A stretch of 64,000 bases of DNA from Candidatus Sysuiplasma superficiale (GCA_019720975.1 JAGVSJ010000002.1:1-64000), one strand, 5' to 3'; shown: positions 52,301-61,362, counted from the first letter of the stretch. The notes: a model not told the origin generated them from the letters alone. Made by a program: numbers and translations.

Positions 52301-52924
52301 TATTTCCATCATCCTGGACACTATGTCCATCATGTCAGTCGTGTTTACGGCCGCGTCAGCCGCCCTTATCGCCTTCCGGCTGTTTGTGTTTACTGCAACG
52401 CCTCCGCCTGTCACCTCGAATACTGCAATATCGCTTGCGCTGTCTCCGGCATGTATGACTTGCGATAGCGGCAAACGCTCCCTTCTGCAGTAACGTCCTA
52501 TCCAGTCAGCTTTCCCGGCCCTGGCGTCATCCGCCCTCTGTATTATGCCTGCGACAACCGGCTGCTCAGCGCAGAGAAAACCATCGAAACCGAACCGCCT
52601 GATGTACCATTCACATACATAAGGGGGGTTGTGAGTCAGGAGCAGGGGCCTGATCCCGGCCTTTTTGAGTACCTGCACCCCCTCGCCTATGTTGTCAATC
52701 AGCGGCAGATGCTCGAGTATCCTGTCCATCCGAACCCTTTCCACTCCGGCCGCCAGGTTCAGCAGATTCCTGAGGTGCGTGTTCTCATCCACCTTATTCC
52801 TCCTGAAGAGACTGGTTGTCCGTCTGTATTCCTCCAGTCTTCCAAGCAGGGAGGCTATGCAGTACCAGCCATGTCCGAGCGTCAGTGTCCCGTCAATGTC
52901 GAAAGTGGCAACCCTCATAAGCAT
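52265..52924 (-). CDS. HAD-superfamily phosphatase (phosphoserine phosphatase-like)
   Basis: 219 residues. Motif I is TFDIDGTLT (nucleophile Asp and acid/base Asp), motif II Thr lies in PLLLTHNPP, motif III Lys in ARAGKADWIG and motif IV in VIHAGDSASDIAVFEVTGGGVAV. A small helical cap (residues 20-75) resembles SerB-type enzymes. The substrate is uncertain; phosphoserine phosphatase activity is a possibility. It starts 6 nt after polC stops, so they may be co-transcribed. The 3' end overlaps rpo3 by 36 nt. Confidence 0.82.
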   Translation of the reverse strand: MLMRVATFDIDGTLTLGHGWYCIASLLGRLEEYRRTTSLFRRNKVDENTHLRNLLNLAAGVERVRMDRILEHLPLIDNIGEGVQVLKKAGIRPLLLTHNPPYVCEWYIRRFGFDGFLCAEQPVVAGIIQRADDARAGKADWIGRYCRRERLPLSQVIHAGDSASDIAVFEVTGGGVAVNTNSRKAIRAADAAVNTTDMMDIVSRMMEISERLELFKQVR

Positions 52925-52930
52925 TTCCGC

Positions 52931-55900
52931 TCATTCAAATTCACTCAGTTTCGTCATCTTCACGCTGTCGCTCTCGAAAAGGCTGTTCATCGAGCTTTCT
53001 ATGAGCTCTATGCGCTGGACGGTGTAGGAAGGCAGGTTGAATCTCCTCACTATCTCCTTTGTGAGCTCAAGATATTTCTTCACGCTCGCCTCATGGACAG
53101 TCAGTGTCAGCTCATGGCCGCAGTAGCAGACACCCTTCAGAGGTATCCTTCTGTACTTGGCACCGCATTTTGTGCAGCGCAGCTCCTGTGCCGAAAAGCT
53201 CTTCAGATTGCCTATCATGTCGGGAAGGAAATGCCTTGTGATCACGCGCAGTGCAACATCCCCGGCATCTACTGCCCTTATCTTCTGCGCGAGCCTGAGC
53301 TGAGCCCAGAGCTTGTCTTCCATTGTCTCCAGAGTGCTGTAAACAGATTCCTTGGGACCTTCCGCCATGTCCTCTGTGTCGTGCGTGAAGCCGAACCCCT
53401 CATACTGGCGTTCAGTGAATATTCTCGGCCCGACCGTATCCATAATGCCCTCAACCTCCTTCGGTCTTGCGAAACGCTCAGCGGCCTCAAAGAAGGCAAG
53501 CGGATATTCGCTCAGCAGGTCGATATTGTGGGCCTCCTTGTCAATCTCGTTCGGATCAATCCTCAGCGAAAGAACGAGCGGCGCATCCATGAGCCCTCCC
53601 CTTGTCTCCGGAAGATAGGATCTTGAGAAGTTCAGCAATGCATCCATGAGCAGTATGACAGAATCCTCATCACCGTCTGCATTCCGTCTCTTTGCAGCGT
53701 GGAAGAAAGGGTGACCGTAACCGGCATTCGCGTCAGTGAAGCCGATTATCCTGCATAGTATTCCTCCCGAAGTGTGGGGGGCCAGTCCAAGGGCGAGATG
53801 CCCGATCAGGTCCCTGCTCTCCCTGAGACGGTAGAAAGGCTGCAATCCGTAAAGTTTTTCGAGCGTCTCATCTATAAAGTCTGCGACTTTCTTCATATAG
53901 TCTGCAAATTTCACAGACGGAATTATGTCCTGTACCCTGAGCTCGCAGAGCTGCCTGTCTGAAACGAGCTCCCTGCCTGCGGCGTCAACGGTATAGCCGA
54001 GCTCCCTCGCCTTCCCGACATCAAGCCCTATCTCCGCAGGTCTGAAATGTGTGACAGGCACATCCGTCATGTCAAAGCGCACCGTCCCGTCCCTGAAGAC
54101 GCTTATACCGTGCTTTGCCCTCAGTATTCCTTTTTCGACAGCCTCCGGCGTCCTTGCTGAAGATATCAGTCCCTGCACCCCTTTCATCTCATAATATTTT
54201 GTCTCACCTATCCTCTCCATTGCATCTGTCAGTATGTTCTGTATGTTGATGCGAAATGACGCAGACTCCCCCTTCGAGAAGGTGTGGCTGCCGCACCGGC
54301 AGAGCGAGAGGAAAGTGACGCTCCCGCAGGACGGGCATGTCCTACGATTCATCTCAACAGTGAACTCCCCCTTCCTTGCGGCGGATGAGAACAGCCTCTG
54401 CATGCCGCCTGCGGCACCGAGCGGGAAGAGAACATGGGGTGACGGTTTCATCCTACGCTCCGCTGCCTTCTCAGGTCGGGCCATTCTTGAGCCTATTCTT
54501 GTCACAGCTCTAGGCATGATCCTTATGCCTGCAAGCTGGCTCACAGTTTCGAGTGTGGTTGAAAACAGCCCGGGCTGTCTTATTCTCCTTATGGTCGCTC
54601 CGTCCGCCTCGAGACCCAGGCAGAGAAGCAGGGGGCGCGCATATTTTTCAACAACCACTTCGTTCGACACAACACGGTGGAGTGCCCCCAGCTTCTCCAG
54701 TATCCCCTTTTCTCCCGAGAGGGGGAGTCTCAGAAGTCCATCGGTGAATCTGCCGTGCTTTGATACAAAGTCAATGAGTTTGTAGAGCTCCTCAGGTGTG
54801 ATATCGCTCCAGAACAGATTGTATGACGGATGGAGCGGAACATCATACTTCAGTGAGGTTTCCAGAGCCTCTTCCCATGTCTGTGTCTTCCAGTTGGGTG
54901 GAAGCACCTTCATCTTTGATCTGAGCACCTCCCTGTGCCATTCGATGGAGTAACCTGCTGGAACAAGGGGGTGGTTGTTTTCAAGGAATTCGCCGAACGG
55001 TATCAGTATTTCGCCGACGTCAATTATCTCACGGATTTCAGGCACAGCCTTCAGTGCCTCCGCGCTTGAGTTGAGCTGAACAACATCGCCATTGTTGAGA
55101 AGCACTATTGGCCCTTCCGCCTCCGTGCAGGGAGTAACAGCCCCTGCCTTTCCCGGCCTTTCCAGCTTTATCTGTGTCCCTATTGCTATGAAACTGTCAA
55201 GGACAAACATTGTAGCCGGGTTGATTGCAACCGCCGACAGTCCTGTTGTTCTTGTCCTGCCGTATCTGAGTCTGAAGCCTCCCACCCTGGACGGATGGCA
55301 GAAGATTGGGCGTCCCGCAACCATGTCCTTCACGTACTTCTCATTCGGTGTGATCCTGACCTCACCATCCTCAACGTCTGTCGCACGGTTGCTCATCATC
55401 TCAAGGAAATTCCATCCGTCAAGATTCAGATTCCCCACGTGCTTCATTATCTTCGATGCCTTCTGGCAGAGACCGTCAGCTATGACTATGCAGGCACCTC
55501 CCCTGAGCCTGTTGGTCGTAATGCGCGCAAGATCTCTGTAGCCCGCAACCTCCATGTCCTCTGTCCCCTCGCCATCGATGCATATGGGGCAGTTCCTTAC
55601 GACAAGTTCTATCTCTTCAGCGGATGGAAGATACTGCAGATGCTGAGCCTGCTTGTAGAGAGGTATTTCCTCCTTGAACCTCTCAACCTCCTCCTCAGTT
55701 GCTATGAATCGTCCGATGCCGAGTTCCCTTCTCACGACGTCCGCAATGAGTACGCTTAGGGCCTGGCCCGTACCTCCGGCAGATCTTATCGGACCGGAAA
55801 AATAAAGCGTGACGTAATCGTTCTCCTGCCTTTCGCCTGAAATCTTTACCGCAGCTATGCCCTCAAGAGGCGCCACGAGTATGCCTTCTGTCAGAATGGC

Positions 55901-56230
55901 GAGGCCCACCCTTACGGCCCTTTCTAGCAATTCGAGCTTGCTGCCCTTTCCGCTGTGCGCAATCTCTTTTGCAATGATGAGGGACATCTCTTCCCGGTTG
56001 TGATCCTCGGAAAGTTTCCTTATCCTGTCTGCTATCCCGGAAACACCGTATGAAGAGAGCAGCTCTTCCACCCTTGCAGCCATGTCTTCAGCGAGCGGTA
56101 TTTCCACCTTCTCCTCAGGATCAATGCCATGTATCCTGGCGCGGCTTGCTATCTCATAGCATCTGCGTGCATCCCTTTCGAGCTGGAGGAAGTAATCTCT
56201 CATTCTGGGGCTCATTGCTGTTTCCGGCAT
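52931..56230 (-). CDS. polC: DNA polymerase D large subunit (DP2)
   Basis: 1099 residues, the catalytic subunit of archaeal family D polymerase. GPIRSAGGTGQALSVLIADVVRRELGI and YLPSAEEIELVVRNCPICIDGEGTEDMEVAGYRDL lie in the N-terminal half. The catalytic region contains NADGDEDSVILLMDALLNFSRSYLPETRGG with the acidic DxD residues. Two zinc sites are CPSCGSVTFLSLCRCG and CTKCGAKYRRIPLKGVCYCG, the second near the PCNA-binding C-terminus. No intein interrupts the sequence. ATG 56230 (MPETAMSPRMRDYF) is preferred to TTG 56266. The small subunit DP1 is not in the window. Confidence 0.95.
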   Translation of the reverse strand: MPETAMSPRMRDYFLQLERDARRCYEIASRARIHGIDPEEKVEIPLAEDMAARVEELLSSYGVSGIADRIRKLSEDHNREEMSLIIAKEIAHSGKGSKLELLERAVRVGLAILTEGILVAPLEGIAAVKISGERQENDYVTLYFSGPIRSAGGTGQALSVLIADVVRRELGIGRFIATEEEVERFKEEIPLYKQAQHLQYLPSAEEIELVVRNCPICIDGEGTEDMEVAGYRDLARITTNRLRGGACIVIADGLCQKASKIMKHVGNLNLDGWNFLEMMSNRATDVEDGEVRITPNEKYVKDMVAGRPIFCHPSRVGGFRLRYGRTRTTGLSAVAINPATMFVLDSFIAIGTQIKLERPGKAGAVTPCTEAEGPIVLLNNGDVVQLNSSAEALKAVPEIREIIDVGEILIPFGEFLENNHPLVPAGYSIEWHREVLRSKMKVLPPNWKTQTWEEALETSLKYDVPLHPSYNLFWSDITPEELYKLIDFVSKHGRFTDGLLRLPLSGEKGILEKLGALHRVVSNEVVVEKYARPLLLCLGLEADGATIRRIRQPGLFSTTLETVSQLAGIRIMPRAVTRIGSRMARPEKAAERRMKPSPHVLFPLGAAGGMQRLFSSAARKGEFTVEMNRRTCPSCGSVTFLSLCRCGSHTFSKGESASFRINIQNILTDAMERIGETKYYEMKGVQGLISSARTPEAVEKGILRAKHGISVFRDGTVRFDMTDVPVTHFRPAEIGLDVGKARELGYTVDAAGRELVSDRQLCELRVQDIIPSVKFADYMKKVADFIDETLEKLYGLQPFYRLRESRDLIGHLALGLAPHTSGGILCRIIGFTDANAGYGHPFFHAAKRRNADGDEDSVILLMDALLNFSRSYLPETRGGLMDAPLVLSLRIDPNEIDKEAHNIDLLSEYPLAFFEAAERFARPKEVEGIMDTVGPRIFTERQYEGFGFTHDTEDMAEGPKESVYSTLETMEDKLWAQLRLAQKIRAVDAGDVALRVITRHFLPDMIGNLKSFSAQELRCTKCGAKYRRIPLKGVCYCGHELTLTVHEASVKKYLELTKEIVRRFNLPSYTVQRIELIESSMNSLFESDSVKMTKLSEFE

Positions 56231-56482
56231 GGCTATCAGTTTTTCAGGGACTGAGAAGCCAATCAATCCTGAGTATTAATCTCTAACCCCGTTCGCGCAT
56301 AACGGATTTGAACGGCCTTCCTGCCCCAATTCCTGATGCCGCTTCACTCAATGCGTCTTCCGTCACGTTACAGTTTTCAGCGTGTTCCCGCGTTCAAATG
56401 CACTGTGCAAAATAACATGCGGAAATGGCCGCGGCCGGAGATATGGTGTATGCTATGTGCAGTCTCAGTCCTTCCGGCACAG

Positions 56483-57067
56483 CTACTTCACGAATTCGCC
56501 GCAGGAAACGCAGACTACAGATTTTCTGCTTATCATTGCACCGCAGCTGCTGCACCTGATGAGTGACGAATCATCCGCCATCCCTGCTGTGCCGCCAGCC
56601 GCGGGCTGAGTTGTGGCCTTCTGATTTCTGCCTATCCTTTCAATCTTCATCGATGAAAGCTTGATTCTGATCCTGTCGGAATCGGCCTCCCTTATCATCG
56701 GAACAGATTTGATGCTTTCAACACCCCTCAGCCCGGCTGCTGCAGGGGTTTCGTTCCTCCCTGCGTCGTATGAACCGATGTCATGTGTGACGGACACGGC
56801 TGTCTGCCTGGGTGCGGACCTGAGGCCAGGCTGTTCATTCCTTTCCTCTCTTTCCGGGGTTGCTGTGCCGCGCAGTTCCTCATCAGGGTCAAGAAGTACC
56901 ACTTCCCTCCTGAATTTGCTCATTTCATTCCTGTCCATTTCCCTGTCAAGTTCCATCCTCAGCACCTTAATCGCACTCTGGATATCAGAGAAACTGTCCT
57001 TGATCTCGGCATTCTTCCCTATCTCTTCAAGTAGTTTAATTGCCCTGGCGTACTCTGCCGTAAGCAT
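56483..57067 (-). CDS. helical protein with C-terminal zinc ribbon
   Basis: 194 residues from ATG 57067 (AAGGAGGTTGAC upstream). The first 60 residues are predicted helical coiled coil (AIKLLEEIGKNAEIKDSFSDIQSAIKVLRMELDREMDR), the middle is polar and disordered, and the end is a zinc ribbon (IRCSSCGAMISRKSVVCVSCGEFVK). The frame is open further upstream, and GGGTGGTCAG followed by CTG at 57124 gives an alternative start adding 19 helical residues (ELDIRSAAFTLRKEVD). The family is not recognised. It lies between polC and nog1 on the same strand. Confidence 0.75.
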   Translation of the reverse strand: MLTAEYARAIKLLEEIGKNAEIKDSFSDIQSAIKVLRMELDREMDRNEMSKFRREVVLLDPDEELRGTATPEREERNEQPGLRSAPRQTAVSVTHDIGSYDAGRNETPAAAGLRGVESIKSVPMIREADSDRIRIKLSSMKIERIGRNQKATTQPAAGGTAGMADDSSLIRCSSCGAMISRKSVVCVSCGEFVK

Positions 57068-57202
57068 GTCAACCTCCTTCCTCAGCGTGAAGGCCGCACT
57101 CCTGATATCGAGCTCTTCGCCCAGCTGACCACCCTTGTCTGCTGTCTACAATCCCCCTTTGTTAATACTAAAGTATTGTTAGCAGGTTTCTAAAGTTGAT
57201 AA

Positions 57203-58159
57203 TCAATTTCCTTTGCCAAAAAGCTCCTCATTCAATCGCCCGAGCAGGACATCCATGCCATACCCTGTCATGGAAGAAAAGCTTATGATTTTCTGCGAGG
57301 AAGGGATGCCGCTGATGTCAGCCTTGCTGTATGCAACCATTCTGCGGCGCGTTCCGAATTCACTGCAGAGTGCCTCGTAAAGTTCCGTCTGCACTTCAGT
57401 GCTGTAACCGCAGCTCCCTGTGGGGTCGACGATGTAAAGGAGAAGGGATGCCTTGTATTTGATTGCGAGAAGGGCCTTTCTCTCGTACTGGTTCGTTGTC
57501 CGGAATGCGCGTTCAGTGAGCCCGGGAGAATCTATGAAGTCAACCGGAAATGACGAAATACTTCCCCTTCCGATGATCAGTCTTGTGGTGGTGAATGGGT
57601 AGGGTTCAATCCTTGTCTTTGCGTTGGACACGAAGGATATGAAACTGCTCTTTCCGACGTTGGGAAAGCCGGCTACAACAACGTTGTTTTCCGCGTCAAT
57701 CTGAGGTATTTCCCTGAGCCTCTGTGCAGCCTCGGAGAGAAAGTTCAGCCTTCCATCGATCCCTCTTATCATGGAGGCGATCCTCCCGTAGGCACTCTCC
57801 CTTGCAGTTCTCATTTCGCCGATTCCCCGTGCCCTTGCAATCTGTCTTGCAGCCCTGCTGGCAATGGTTACAATGTTGTTCCTGCACCCATGGACCGACG
57901 CTATTGCCTTCTTCAGTTCATCAACGCCAATGAGCACGTCTGCCATTTCATACTCGAAGGTTCCCTCATTGAATGATGGAAAGCCGGTGACATAAGATGA
58001 GAACAGGGAGTCCGCCCTCCTGCCAAGCTCGTGCAGCCTGTTTATGTTCCGCCTCCTTGCCCGTGACGTCTGGTCCCCTCCACCACCCTGCGCCCGGGAT
58101 GATGCCGAAAACAGATACTCGATTGTATCCTCTGCATTCATGACCCTTGGAAGCCTCAT
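57203..58159 (-). CDS. Nog1-type GTPase
   Basis: 318 residues. The helical N-terminus RLPRVMNAEDTIEYLFSASSRA is the Nog1 start. G-motifs: P-loop GFPNVGKSSFI, switch DSPGLTERAFRTTNQYERKALLAIKY, YSKADISG in place of NKxD, and FSSMTGYGMD as G5. Nog1 acts in large ribosomal subunit assembly. ATG 58159 with GGTGAGGGTT upstream is preferred; the longer track frame overlaps the Nudix gene and is not homologous. Confidence 0.9.
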   Translation of the reverse strand: MRLPRVMNAEDTIEYLFSASSRAQGGGGDQTSRARRRNINRLHELGRRADSLFSSYVTGFPSFNEGTFEYEMADVLIGVDELKKAIASVHGCRNNIVTIASRAARQIARARGIGEMRTARESAYGRIASMIRGIDGRLNFLSEAAQRLREIPQIDAENNVVVAGFPNVGKSSFISFVSNAKTRIEPYPFTTTRLIIGRGSISSFPVDFIDSPGLTERAFRTTNQYERKALLAIKYKASLLLYIVDPTGSCGYSTEVQTELYEALCSEFGTRRRMVAYSKADISGIPSSQKIISFSSMTGYGMDVLLGRLNEELFGKGN

Positions 58160-58204
58160 AACCCTCACCGTCCAGGCAGACCCATCTGGTACCACAATGT
58201 CAAT

Positions 58205-58219
58205 CAAGTATTTTTGTAT
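58205..58219. promoter_or_regulatory. shared promoter region of nog1 and the Nudix gene
   Basis: CAAGTATTTTTGTAT lies between the divergent genes. Read on the plus strand it is 26 nt from ATG 58238 (leaderless); on the minus strand a TATA-like ACAAAAATACTT would give a leader of about 27 nt for nog1 containing GGTGAGGG. Confidence 0.4.
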
Positions 58220-58237
58220 CCACAGCAATCGGGCCCT

Positions 58238-58942
58238 ATGCGCAAATACGGCAGGAGCAGCAACTTTTCGCTTGAACCGCATTTCGATATGCTCTACAGG
58301 GGCCACCTTCTTTTCACCGAGGAGGAATACTGCAGGATGCAGCGGGAGGGACGTGCAGGGGGAGACAGTAAGGTCATGGCACGCATAGACCGCCGCTTCC
58401 TGCGGCTTATGGGCCGCCATGCCTTCACAAGGCTGACTGACGGAAGACAGGCATTCACGGAGGAGCTCAGAAACACAATTTCAATTTACGAAAACAAGGT
58501 GCATCTCTCAAGGGAACAGCTGATACACAGATGGAAGAGCCCGAGTGTTGCAGCCGACTCTCTCATGATTCACAGGGGCAGACTGCTGCTCGTAAGGCGC
58601 GGACATGAGCCGTATCGCGGCTTCTATGCCCTGCCAGGAGGCATAATGGATGACGACGAGACGCTCGAGGAATGCGCCATACGGGAACTTTTCGAGGAGA
58701 CGGGAATAAAGGGAAAGGTGAGGCAGCTTCTCACTGTTCTGAGCGATCCTGAAAGGGATCCGCGTGTGAGGATGGTCAGCGCAGTTTACCTTGTTGATTT
58801 CGTCGGAGGCAGACTAAAAGCAGGAGATGATGCATCCTCGGCGGCCTTCTTTCCTCTGGATTCCATTCCGCCCCTTGCCTTTGACCACGGTCAGGTTGTC
58901 TCACGCTATATCAGGGAGGCTGTGCTCACACAGCCGGAATGA
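58238..58942 (+). CDS. Nudix hydrolase with a long N-terminal extension
   Basis: 234 residues. The Nudix box GGIMDDDETLEECAIRELFEETGI (G-x5-E-x7-REx-x-EE-x-G) is complete. The Nudix domain begins near residue 105 (VAADSLMIHRGRLLLVRRGHEPYRGFYALPGG), so about 100 residues, mostly basic helix (RRFLRLMGRHAFTRLTDGRQAFTEELRNTISIYEN), precede it. Such domains hydrolyse nucleoside diphosphate derivatives; ADP-ribose or NADH pyrophosphatases often have similar loops. The substrate is unproven. The 3' end overlaps the convergent zinc-ribbon gene by 17 nt. Confidence 0.88.
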   Translation: MRKYGRSSNFSLEPHFDMLYRGHLLFTEEEYCRMQREGRAGGDSKVMARIDRRFLRLMGRHAFTRLTDGRQAFTEELRNTISIYENKVHLSREQLIHRWKSPSVAADSLMIHRGRLLLVRRGHEPYRGFYALPGGIMDDDETLEECAIRELFEETGIKGKVRQLLTVLSDPERDPRVRMVSAVYLVDFVGGRLKAGDDASSAAFFPLDSIPPLAFDHGQVVSRYIREAVLTQPE

Positions 58943-59504
58943 GTTCGCTGTCTGAACGGTAGAATGGAAGAAAGACCATCTTCTCGTGAGATGGCTCCAC
59001 CCGGAAACCGTTCAGCAGGTCCTCTCTTCTCCCCTCAGACGTTTCAGCCGCCAGGAAGTAGTATTCGACCTCGCTTCTCGCGTCGCTGCTTGTCCTGCAG
59101 CACTTCAGATGTTCGACATCGTTGAACGAAAACGTAGTGGAATAAACAGGGTTGTAGGCAGTCATCCGCGCGCCTATGGTAAGCGCCTCACCCTGGCCGA
59201 GCTCTGCGGCAGGCACATATACGAACATCCTGCCGCCATTTCCTTCTTTTATGAATTCTCTGAGGTTTTTGTGCACTGTCTCATCGCTGCTGGGCAGATC
59301 GAATGTGCTGAAAAATCTCCAGAAAGGGATGTACACCCTTCTTCCTTCCTTCACGCTGCTGAATTTGGCTATCTCAACATCAACCACAGACTTTTCGCCT
59401 ATTTCGTGCAAACTTTTGCAGGATGAACAGTAGGCGAGTATCTCCCCCTTCTCAACCTTTGTGCTCTTGCCGCACCTGGGGCATCTCTCAGCCACCGGGT
59501 TCAT
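58926..59504 (-). CDS. zinc-ribbon protein, third gene of an uncharacterised operon
   Basis: 192 residues. An N-terminal zinc ribbon (RCPRCGKSTKVEKGEILAYCSSCK) precedes a domain with two repeats of an aromatic strand pattern, VYIPFWRFF and VFLPFYRSD, similar to elements in the other two proteins of the operon (VYPAWIV; FYPFWIT). It lacks the C-terminal membrane helices of those proteins. Start and stop of neighbouring genes overlap (ATGA). I do not recognise the family; the shared architecture suggests that the three gene products form one assembly (inference). Confidence 0.75.
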   Translation of the reverse strand: MNPVAERCPRCGKSTKVEKGEILAYCSSCKSLHEIGEKSVVDVEIAKFSSVKEGRRVYIPFWRFFSTFDLPSSDETVHKNLREFIKEGNGGRMFVYVPAAELGQGEALTIGARMTAYNPVYSTTFSFNDVEHLKCCRTSSDARSEVEYYFLAAETSEGRREDLLNGFRVEPSHEKMVFLPFYRSDSELIPAV

Positions 59505-60409
59505 ACTGTCACCTTCCTTGGGCGGGTTGCATAGCTGTGCCTTGGCGCCCTCAGTGCATGTCTCAGGCCGTTTACCACAAGAAAGACGGCTGCGCCTGAG
59601 GTCAGGAGCCCCAGACCCGGACCGTGTAAACCGCCGAATGAGATGAGCATTGCGCCAGCCGCTGTAACGCCGGCGCAGGAAGTCGCTATGAGTGTATCCA
59701 CAAACGTGTCTTCATTCCCTTTCTGTATTTCCGGATCGTTCATCGGTTCGCCATTGATACCATCGAGTGTCAGGGCATGTTCACCCCTTTTTGTGCGGAA
59801 TCTCACAATCCATGCCGGATAGACGACAAGAGTCTGGTTGATTACAGTGACTGAGGTCTTTCCTCTCCCCTCATGCGGCCCGTAAGTCGAATCCAGCTCC
59901 TCAGCAAGCATATCTCTGGCCTTCCTTTCAACATCCACCGGCTTGATTGACAGGGGGAGCGAAGGGAAATACCTTTCAGGCGATATCAGCGCATCCGAAC
60001 CGCTGACAATGACAGGCTGTCCTATGTACTGGACATTATCATAGGCAGGTATCCTGTATCTTCTGACAAGCTCTACCGGGCGCACCTCCTCCCCTCCCTT
60101 CCCCCCGGATATTATCCATCCGGATGCTCTCGCCGTTATGTTCCATATCGGAAGGTAAACGGGAAATGTCTCCACTATCTCGAAATAGTTCGGCCTTCTT
60201 CCAGGAAGAAGGCGGTGTTCTATTATTCCGGCAGCCCTTGTATGGACAATGTCCTCCGGCACGCCGAATGAATAGGTGAGAATGTACGAGCCGGAGCTGT
60301 CTCTGGGAAGCCTGAACGCAGTGCCGCAACTGGGACAGGTGGTTACAGGCTCAAATTCGTCGAAATACACAGGCGAACCGCATTCCACGCATCCGCTCTT
60401 TGAAAGCAA
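59501..60409 (-). CDS. zinc-ribbon membrane protein, second gene of the uncharacterised operon
   Basis: 302 residues. N-terminal zinc ribbon (CVECGSPVYFDEFEPVTTCPSCG), then a soluble region with two copies of a beta pattern: FPVYLPIWNITARASGWIIS...RPVELV and VVYPAWIVRFRTKRGEHALTLDGINGE. The second copy resembles PepSY-like repeats, by impression. Two helices (LIATSCAGVTAAGAMLISFGG and GLGLLTSGAAVFLVVNGL) and a basic tail end the protein. The zinc ribbon should be cytoplasmic. Same strand, 1 nt after the first gene; overlaps the third by 4 nt. Confidence 0.75.
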   Translation of the reverse strand: MLSKSGCVECGSPVYFDEFEPVTTCPSCGTAFRLPRDSSGSYILTYSFGVPEDIVHTRAAGIIEHRLLPGRRPNYFEIVETFPVYLPIWNITARASGWIISGGKGGEEVRPVELVRRYRIPAYDNVQYIGQPVIVSGSDALISPERYFPSLPLSIKPVDVERKARDMLAEELDSTYGPHEGRGKTSVTVINQTLVVYPAWIVRFRTKRGEHALTLDGINGEPMNDPEIQKGNEDTFVDTLIATSCAGVTAAGAMLISFGGLHGPGLGLLTSGAAVFLVVNGLRHALRAPRHSYATRPRKVTV

Positions 60410-60410
60410 A

Positions 60411-61172
60411 TCACTCCCTCCTCTTCAGTGAATATGCAATAAATAGGACAGCTGATGCAGCAACCGCAATTACGCCGTAGAGCGCACCGATATAGGCAAG
60501 GAACCCACTCGCAGATATTATGACAAAGCCCGCCGCCATGAGGGGAAGCTGGCTCTTTCTTTCCACCTCAACGCTCAGGTCTCCCGATACCTTCCCGTTG
60601 GTCGCATCCACTGTCACCGTGTTGAGCCTGCCGCGGTACAGGTACTGCGTTATCCAGAACGGATAGAAGATGAGTTTTCTCGAAGATGGTTCAACCGAAA
60701 TTATGGCGGAGTATGCAGATGGCATGGTGGTCGGAAACAGGAAGTTCTCTCTGCCTGTTTCGTTTGTCACGGCCTTCAGTACACAGCCTTCAAGGTCAAT
60801 CATCCGGATCCCGGGTTGCGCTGACGGGAAACCTGCCGCAACCCTGACCAGCGGATTGCCATTCCTGTCCTTTTCAAATATGAATGTGGGATAGTACTTG
60901 AGGCTCATCTTTGCAAATTCAATATTCCTTGAGAACTCTCTGCCGCCCTTTACACCGGAAGCCCAGACATGTATGGCAGACATTGCATCTTCTTCGCTCA
61001 ATCCGGCCTCCTTGTAGTATGGTATCACTGAACCCACACCGTCATAGATGAAAACACAATGACAGTGCTGGCACTCTCTCCAGTCAGTGTCGATTTCGTC
61101 ATTTTGCGGCGCCTCGCATGAAGGGCATTTTACCACAGTCATGTTTGCATCAACTTCCGATTTTTCCGGCAT
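60411..61172 (-). CDS. zinc-ribbon membrane protein, first gene of the uncharacterised operon
   Basis: 253 residues. N-terminal zinc ribbon (KCPSCEAPQNDEIDTDWRECQHCHC), then YYPTFIFEKDRNGNPLVRVAAGF, then FYPFWITQYLYRGRLNTVTVDATNGKVSGDL, the same strand pattern as in the second gene, then two C-terminal helices (MAAGFVIISASGFLAYIGALYGVIAVAASAVLFIAYSL). A GAAATTTAAATAATC box about 60 nt upstream may be the promoter. The protein family is unknown to me; its relation to the two downstream proteins is visible by eye. Confidence 0.75.
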   Translation of the reverse strand: MPEKSEVDANMTVVKCPSCEAPQNDEIDTDWRECQHCHCVFIYDGVGSVIPYYKEAGLSEEDAMSAIHVWASGVKGGREFSRNIEFAKMSLKYYPTFIFEKDRNGNPLVRVAAGFPSAQPGIRMIDLEGCVLKAVTNETGRENFLFPTTMPSAYSAIISVEPSSRKLIFYPFWITQYLYRGRLNTVTVDATNGKVSGDLSVEVERKSQLPLMAAGFVIISASGFLAYIGALYGVIAVAASAVLFIAYSLKRRE

Positions 61173-61354
61173 GAAATGTCATTCGTTCCAGAGAACAATC
61201 ATCCCATCCGTCAGACGTATTGTCATACGATTATTTAAATTTCTCACTCGTCCATTTGATTGTAGGACGGATTTGACCGCGGCTCCGCCCGCTGCCCGGG
61301 ATTCATGGCAGTGTGCAGCTGCAGTGTCAGAAGCGGTTAACATCTTAAACACAA

Positions 61355-61362
61355 GATATACT
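61355..61362 (+). promoter_or_regulatory. TATA box of the dehydrogenase gene
   Basis: AGATATAC predicts transcription start near 61384, leaving a leader of about 15 nt that contains GGTGAT ahead of the CTG at 61399. Confidence 0.5.

Noticed and set aside
52931-56230. Possible intein in DP2
   Set aside because: The catalytic segment NADGDEDSVILLMDALLNFS is contiguous and total length is normal for intein-free DP2.
57122-57133. Treating CTG 57124 as the certain start of the zinc-ribbon gene
   Set aside because: A very good AAGGAGGTTGAC ribosome site precedes ATG 57067, so the CTG start is kept only as an alternative.
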